From NCBI GenBank assembly GCA_029882335.1, contig JAOUKW010000031.1:1-17660 (forward strand): a DNA stretch of 17,660 nucleotides. Reading direction: 5' to 3'. The notes beneath the pieces were generated by a model. That model saw only the letters and a program-made list of their open reading frames with translations. It was not told where the DNA came from and did not search any database. Of this stretch, positions 15,201 to 17,660 are shown in pieces; the stretch's first letter is position 1; each line of letters begins with the position of its first letter. A program made the translations under genes and the position numbers. The DNA is from Candidatus Heimdallarchaeota archaeon. GTDB lineage: Archaea > Asgardarchaeota > Heimdallarchaeia > Heimdallarchaeales > Kariarchaeaceae.

Positions 15201-17660
15201 TTAAAGAAAGAAATATTAAGTCAGGGCTCTATCATCAAATTACTTAAGGAAGGATCTACTCCAATTACTCTGTTAGATTTAGATGCTTCCGAGTTTATGT
15301 CATTAGTAAAAAATAGTTTTAACACAATTGAAAAATTAGTGATGTATGATCCAAAAATGCTGGCTGATCTAACTGGCTCTACACAAAAATATTGGAGAGA
15401 TATAAAGGATATATTTGATCCTGAAATGTTCCAAGCTCGACTAGGTGATATTGGAATTCCAGTTTCAACCCTAGATTTAAGTGAAGAACAAAAAAGTTCA
15501 CTGGTTAATTTTGAAATCGACTATTTGGATCAAATCATTGCATATGATCGTCCTAGTGGTTTTATCAAGGAATTAAGTGATTTTCTTTATAGTTCATCAA
15601 TATTCCTTGTTGGTAGTCCTGGAGAAAGAGAGATTGCAATAAATCTCGGTGCCCAATCGATAATTGATTCAGTTATTGCATTAAGGAAATATGGTGCGAG
15701 GAGTGAATTAATTAACGATGCTATTAATTTAGCTTGGCAATCATATACATTGAATCGTTTCGATGTACCTACAAAAATACAAAAAGATGTTACAAAATTA
15801 GGTGTAAATTCACTTCAAGATTTAATTTCTCTTTATCAAAATAATCCAAAGAAGTTTTCTTCAAAATGGTTATCTGAGATTGAAATGTATATGAAATCAC
15901 CCCTTCTTTTACCTTTACCTTCCTCCGAATTAAAAGAAATTGTCTTGGGATACCGCTGTACAACTGTTATTGAAGCGTTGAGTTCCCCAATGACTGTGGG
16001 TAAAATAAGTAAATTGAAAGAAGAAATTCGTGAGCAAGGTAGCTTACAGATACTAAATGAAATTTCTGTTGATTTAAATTTACTTAAATTAATTTCAAAG
16101 GCTACGTGGAATAAATTTGAAAATACTAAGTTTTCCTTGCAAGATCTAATTTCTTCACCACGTACTATAAATGAGTACAATGGAATTAAACAGAAATTCT
16201 TGTCTGATGCAAGAAGCTTTTTACATATACCTCTTACCCAGATTCATATCAATGGTAATCAAATATTGTTGAATAATGGGATACACAGCAATAATTTAAG
16301 GTTAGACGATCTAATCTTCGCACTTCCTGAATTATATGGATCGAATAAAACAGATTATGATAAAATTAATAATAATCTAAATTCACCCGACTTAGTTATA
16401 TTATCTGAAGTTCCCATAGCCGAAGAACTCAAAAAATCAGCAGAAACTGCCTTAGGAGTAAGTATAAATGGATTTCATGATTTCTGGATTGCTACTTGGG
16501 AAGGACATAATTTACTATCAAAAATCAAAACTACACCATCAATGACCATCTTGAATTTTATCAATAAGGTAATGCTTGGTTTAGATTCTATTCAAGGTAT
16601 TACTCCACTAGAAATTTGGTCACTATGGAAATCTGGCTTTACTGTTATTGCGGATATCTTATTATCTCCCGTGGAGGAAATTCCTTCTGATCCTCCATTT
16701 ACCAAGAAAAGAGTTAGAGAAATTAGAAATTTGATTTCTACTCAATTGGAAAATGAATTAATAGGAGAATCAGTAAAATTATCTCAAATAATGAAAGTAC
16801 TTGGTAAAGAACTGGTAACAGATACTTCATTAGCAACTATTTTACATAACTCTATTCATCCTTTGGTTAGACCAAAATGGGAAGAAATTGGTGAAATTAT
16901 TAAGAATCGACTTGAAGTTCCATTGATTACATCTTCCCTAGGTATGTCAATGGATCAAAATAGTATGAAGAAAATTTTAAGTCTAGGTATTGTCTCAATT
17001 AGTGACCTAATCTATTATCCTCAATCATTAAAACGATTACCTGAGGATATAAATGATCAAGAATATAGATTTACTTTGATTAAAGATATAACAACAGGTA
17101 AAAGACAATCTATTAAGTTAACTGAGACAAAATTCCCAGCTAAATTTATTGAAATTCTAGGTAAAAATTCGACTGTAGAAGACGCGATTAGTAATGCACT
17201 TGCAGGTACCAATGCATATATTTCCACAATGATGAGATCTAATTTAAAATATTCATCATATACCAGTGATGAATTAAAGCTACTACAAAATAACAATATC
17301 ACCACTGTAATGGAATTGTATTTACTACCACCGAGTGAATTGGCATCAATTTTGGAAATTGATTTAGATTCAGCGATGACATCCTTGAAAAACCTAGATA
17401 TTGAGGGAATTCAAAACAAAATATTAACTGCCCCGTTACAAATTAAAGATACTACCGGAATTTCTGATAAAACGAAGGTTTCATTGAGTGATATAGATAT
17501 TCACACGTACTTAGATTTAGTCCTTCCAATATCGAGTAAAATTAACAAACCAGATGCAAACTACATGACGAATATTATCAATATTCTAAATGCTCCAGCT
17601 TCAATTTTATTATATTTTGATGAATTTTCAAGAGAGGATTTAGTTGCAACACAGGAAACT
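9267..17660 (+). CDS. top6B: Giant DNA topoisomerase VI subunit B with >2,200-residue C-terminal extension (3' end outside window)
   Basis: ATPase subunit of the type IIB topoisomerase that, with the Spo11-like A subunit, passes one DNA duplex through another. I read the frame codon by codon: 2,798 codons, no stop before the edge. The core is canonical. The GHKL ATPase has motif I ELVENSLDA (Glu68, Asn72), DNGIG (124-128) and RGRFGLG (153-159). The H2TH region starts near 303. In the transducer are LSPLG (386-390), TRPPRAYEGHPFVIEA, RFANRIPLVF and STKIPF with the likely ATP-contacting Lys500. A basic stretch, GRRRRRQREKQRKSR (from 537), leads into the usual Top6B C-terminal helix ending near 575. 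Known Top6B is about 500-650 residues. Beyond it are an Asp-rich linker (748-756) and many divergent helical units. No membrane segment or second enzyme domain is visible. Codon style matches the neighbours. No top6A is adjacent upstream. Confidence 0.9.
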   Translation, partial: MNDQNSEIEELIPDIEVDTDKSSKKSRSKEPKRDSKARTASAAVFFNENKSIAGFGNSMRAVFTSVRELVENSLDASEKRGVTPRIFLTIRKLEKKELIALMGGTSSLKTQDAKIDFIEMSCRDNGIGVSRDLIPQLFGTVLAGTKYGAQQTRGRFGLGSKMVLLYAMSTLDLPIQITTRPIGEDTTYRVKLFINLEKNEPIIHSDEKFVEGDDEYFDEYGTEIKVSFTGSWNLAKLYVREYFKQLAIITPYTDLYVKLPSDENPGFLEDLNFLRVVDDLPKPPEVVKIHPWGTDISTFRREMTHAEEDNLIDFLSENFMGVTPQSAELFFEEVGVDGTKNPKDLTSQEIRRIVHDGFNRALKESKVIKRKRDRVFKFDEPRGDALSPLGAARLRKGLEKELAPDFVEALTRPPRAYEGHPFVIEAAIGYGGGVNAAAASKGVTIIDNRVIYRFANRIPLVFGAGSDLITNIANSINWSEYGLTRATEPLAIAVSLVSTKIPFPETSKEYIDKVEEIGAEVKLTLLQLARKLKTYLGRRRRRQREKQRKSRFERFAPQTVHNLLDILEKENLWNPTTGINPSRIIAALSSGKPRIDSTVVPRREYIYQAPIWSNDKTQKILQSNEIFEVATFIKTDIKEIARLLKVSEESIITIKKRTIDELEASGQIPNLNIDTIISPSDEKRFHKRDDKEKLVELPRLSKSLNRRWIRNVYDFLVPENAKLTKVQGLAVKLVEAERVQVINRIFSDEEDDDDDDLSLFFDDTIEVKKSDSHNLNEFFAEEVLEKLDNLTDSPSEISEVEETLETPEELKQVGTKDLTIEFLTLLPPLEDLYDFDPVKKRKISTLLEFLLETTHPSSPLDFRVMAPMLVKSFQDNLKALVQTYPEYGKIKVDVSSQKWIDGYLRNAFKRRKISTVQNILETELDKLLEINELQRTLYSNLMVSLIPKEGTFNPVDYKGKDAEVKVKLLQDAGIYSLEKFASTPSQVIVDDINLKEYIHLLVEEAKMKLISELTISNNLGSLSNLKEIPRDLEDELDRLAISNTMDLLITPIEKFDPALQSRIILAKSRIGKSPEVLLKKHQKALKDVNVAVLEEIIFNADYYLQKEIPETVKSDLNEVIELLNLPVSLISSNLVVSFDVLRDAGITNAGKFLVWPSRELSRVLDTSEEWIKLLNDSFDVKELKNGIKNTLKPISTISQIIGEECVRVINDMGISSIQEAAQVRWGDVFPKSHEKWKIIGEMDQILTGELGDNIDDIEVGKSKDKSTLIALIKELEKQGIDSLLQFIKLPTQSLTTFANTKKKRDLIEQLSSDLKSFEPSLVSTTSKIYKASIAHYALEKLRSPIVYLSGFETREIEKLNHEDIQTLHQLFTTDEDQLAKILNISKTKLKEKIDSSVLQTAGTLISVPDEKGNLKSVITFEREGISFFQPEEIASLNKSGYNSIEALYYLSDHRTFEVSGISWEIVNHFKKLLQSPPVIITWKKMVRELVVKTKQDISEHLLFDTQLSKEKDVPIVEDSNKEPEYVDVAFYETFSSKELEFLTKANITRVIDFLTTNSHDMSEILGWDQQITFKKQTSVILQEAGISLGDLEIFRPDHLTELSEMGLITIEDLYFTAKKETWDSSLVDFDTIQTVKNVLHLHLQNVVEELSPEMVEILVANGVETILELILTGNPILEQKTKLPAERFENLKYAIDFGALIEAFDKTVLFTPGINYFQAKKLMNAGYNKILDLVIGDVNELSSILDMSVDDVQGLLDLINRENIFASEEERGILLRDLQAFSRQDVRSIAKSGVFEMNDMDTLQEVLYQVTEFGFQGEGYLKELVLDLQKVCKIDIKKIGDITEKDVKKLNQQNIFTISDVLLINYEDLASNVDIDSVLTNVTRFFMDLRPFLAMARMPMKVAMVEGDSEDNLLDGFLTENNLLHKRTMRNIRTLLSIPIRLTSFIKSYQGNVEEFAEKTVSDAILEYVPDDLHPNAQLKKEILSQGSIIKLLKEGSTPITLLDLDASEFMSLVKNSFNTIEKLVMYDPKMLADLTGSTQKYWRDIKDIFDPEMFQARLGDIGIPVSTLDLSEEQKSSLVNFEIDYLDQIIAYDRPSGFIKELSDFLYSSSIFLVGSPGEREIAINLGAQSIIDSVIALRKYGARSELINDAINLAWQSYTLNRFDVPTKIQKDVTKLGVNSLQDLISLYQNNPKKFSSKWLSEIEMYMKSPLLLPLPSSELKEIVLGYRCTTVIEALSSPMTVGKISKLKEEIREQGSLQILNEISVDLNLLKLISKATWNKFENTKFSLQDLISSPRTINEYNGIKQKFLSDARSFLHIPLTQIHINGNQILLNNGIHSNNLRLDDLIFALPELYGSNKTDYDKINNNLNSPDLVILSEVPIAEELKKSAETALGVSINGFHDFWIATWEGHNLLSKIKTTPSMTILNFINKVMLGLDSIQGITPLEIWSLWKSGFTVIADILLSPVEEIPSDPPFTKKRVREIRNLISTQLENELIGESVKLSQIMKVLGKELVTDTSLATILHNSIHPLVRPKWEEIGEIIKNRLEVPLITSSLGMSMDQNSMKKILSLGIVSISDLIYYPQSLKRLPEDINDQEYRFTLIKDITTGKRQSIKLTETKFPAKFIEILGKNSTVEDAISNALAGTNAYISTMMRSNLKYSSYTSDELKLLQNNNITTVMELYLLPPSELASILEIDLDSAMTSLKNLDIEGIQNKILTAPLQIKDTTGISDKTKVSLSDIDIHTYLDLVLPISSKINKPDANYMTNIINILNAPASILLYFDEFSREDLVATQET
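12150..17400 (+). repeat. Degenerate helix-hairpin-helix-like repeats in the Top6B extension
   Basis: Protein-level repeats, not DNA repeats. The recurring pattern is two or three hydrophobics, then a small turn such as AGI, SGY or LGI, then a second helix of the form xTIxDLLxxP, often followed by ELxxILxIS and a third helix. Copies start near residues 963, 1036, 1139, 1205, 1271, 1434, 1541, 1601, 1655, 1720, 1847, 2017, 2176, 2223, 2451, 2569 and 2671. Good examples are LRDAGITNAGKFLVWPSREL (1142-1161), LMNAGYNKILDLV (1723-1735), ILSLGIVSISDLIYYP (2572-2587) and LLQNNNITTVMELYLLPP (2673-2690). The pattern resembles the HhH domain at the N-terminus of RadA/Rad51 and DUF4332-type HhH proteins. 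That likeness is by eye and needs a profile search. Confidence 0.55.

Noticed and set aside
1..17660. tRNA, rRNA, CRISPR array, transposase or insertion sequence ends
   Set aside because: Looked for T-loop motifs, regularly spaced direct repeats and transposase motifs on both strands; none found.

Overview
The window is strongly AT-rich and looks archaeal. The best evidence is a DNA topoisomerase VI B subunit. TATA-like motifs about 24-29 nt upstream of several start codons, a stand-alone TPR protein of a type common in Asgard genomes, and sparse Shine-Dalgarno use fit this. An Asgard archaeon, perhaps Heimdallarchaeia-like, is my best guess, but it is an inference from protein style and not proven by any marker here.

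Positions 1-5683 hold five genes on the minus strand. In transcription order they are: a membrane M48-family zinc metalloprotease, a glycerophosphodiester phosphodiesterase (GDPD), a membrane-anchored penicillin-acylase-type Ntn hydrolase, a small four-helix membrane protein whose start is 3 nt past the acylase stop, and the N-terminal 182 residues of glycerol kinase (glpK), which runs off the left edge. Most of these act at or on the membrane or cell surface. GDPD and GlpK both yield glycerol 3-phosphate. A divergent intergenic region (5684-5947) contains a stable-looking hairpin and the likely promoters for both directions.

On the plus strand follow a TPR-repeat protein (5948-7414) and a NAD(P)-dependent malic enzyme (7604-8944), each followed by intergenic DNA with inverted repeats and T-tracts.

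From 9267 to the right edge there is one uninterrupted reading frame of 2,798 codons with no stop inside the window. Its first ~575 residues are a complete topoisomerase VI B subunit: GHKL ATPase, H2TH and transducer domains with the key catalytic motifs present. The remaining >2,200 residues are an extension of degenerate helical units resembling helix-hairpin-helix modules. Ordinary Top6B proteins are roughly 500-650 residues, so this is several times the normal size. No top6A lies next to it inside the window. This giant Top6B fusion is the standout observation.

No tRNA, rRNA, CRISPR array or insertion sequence was recognised.
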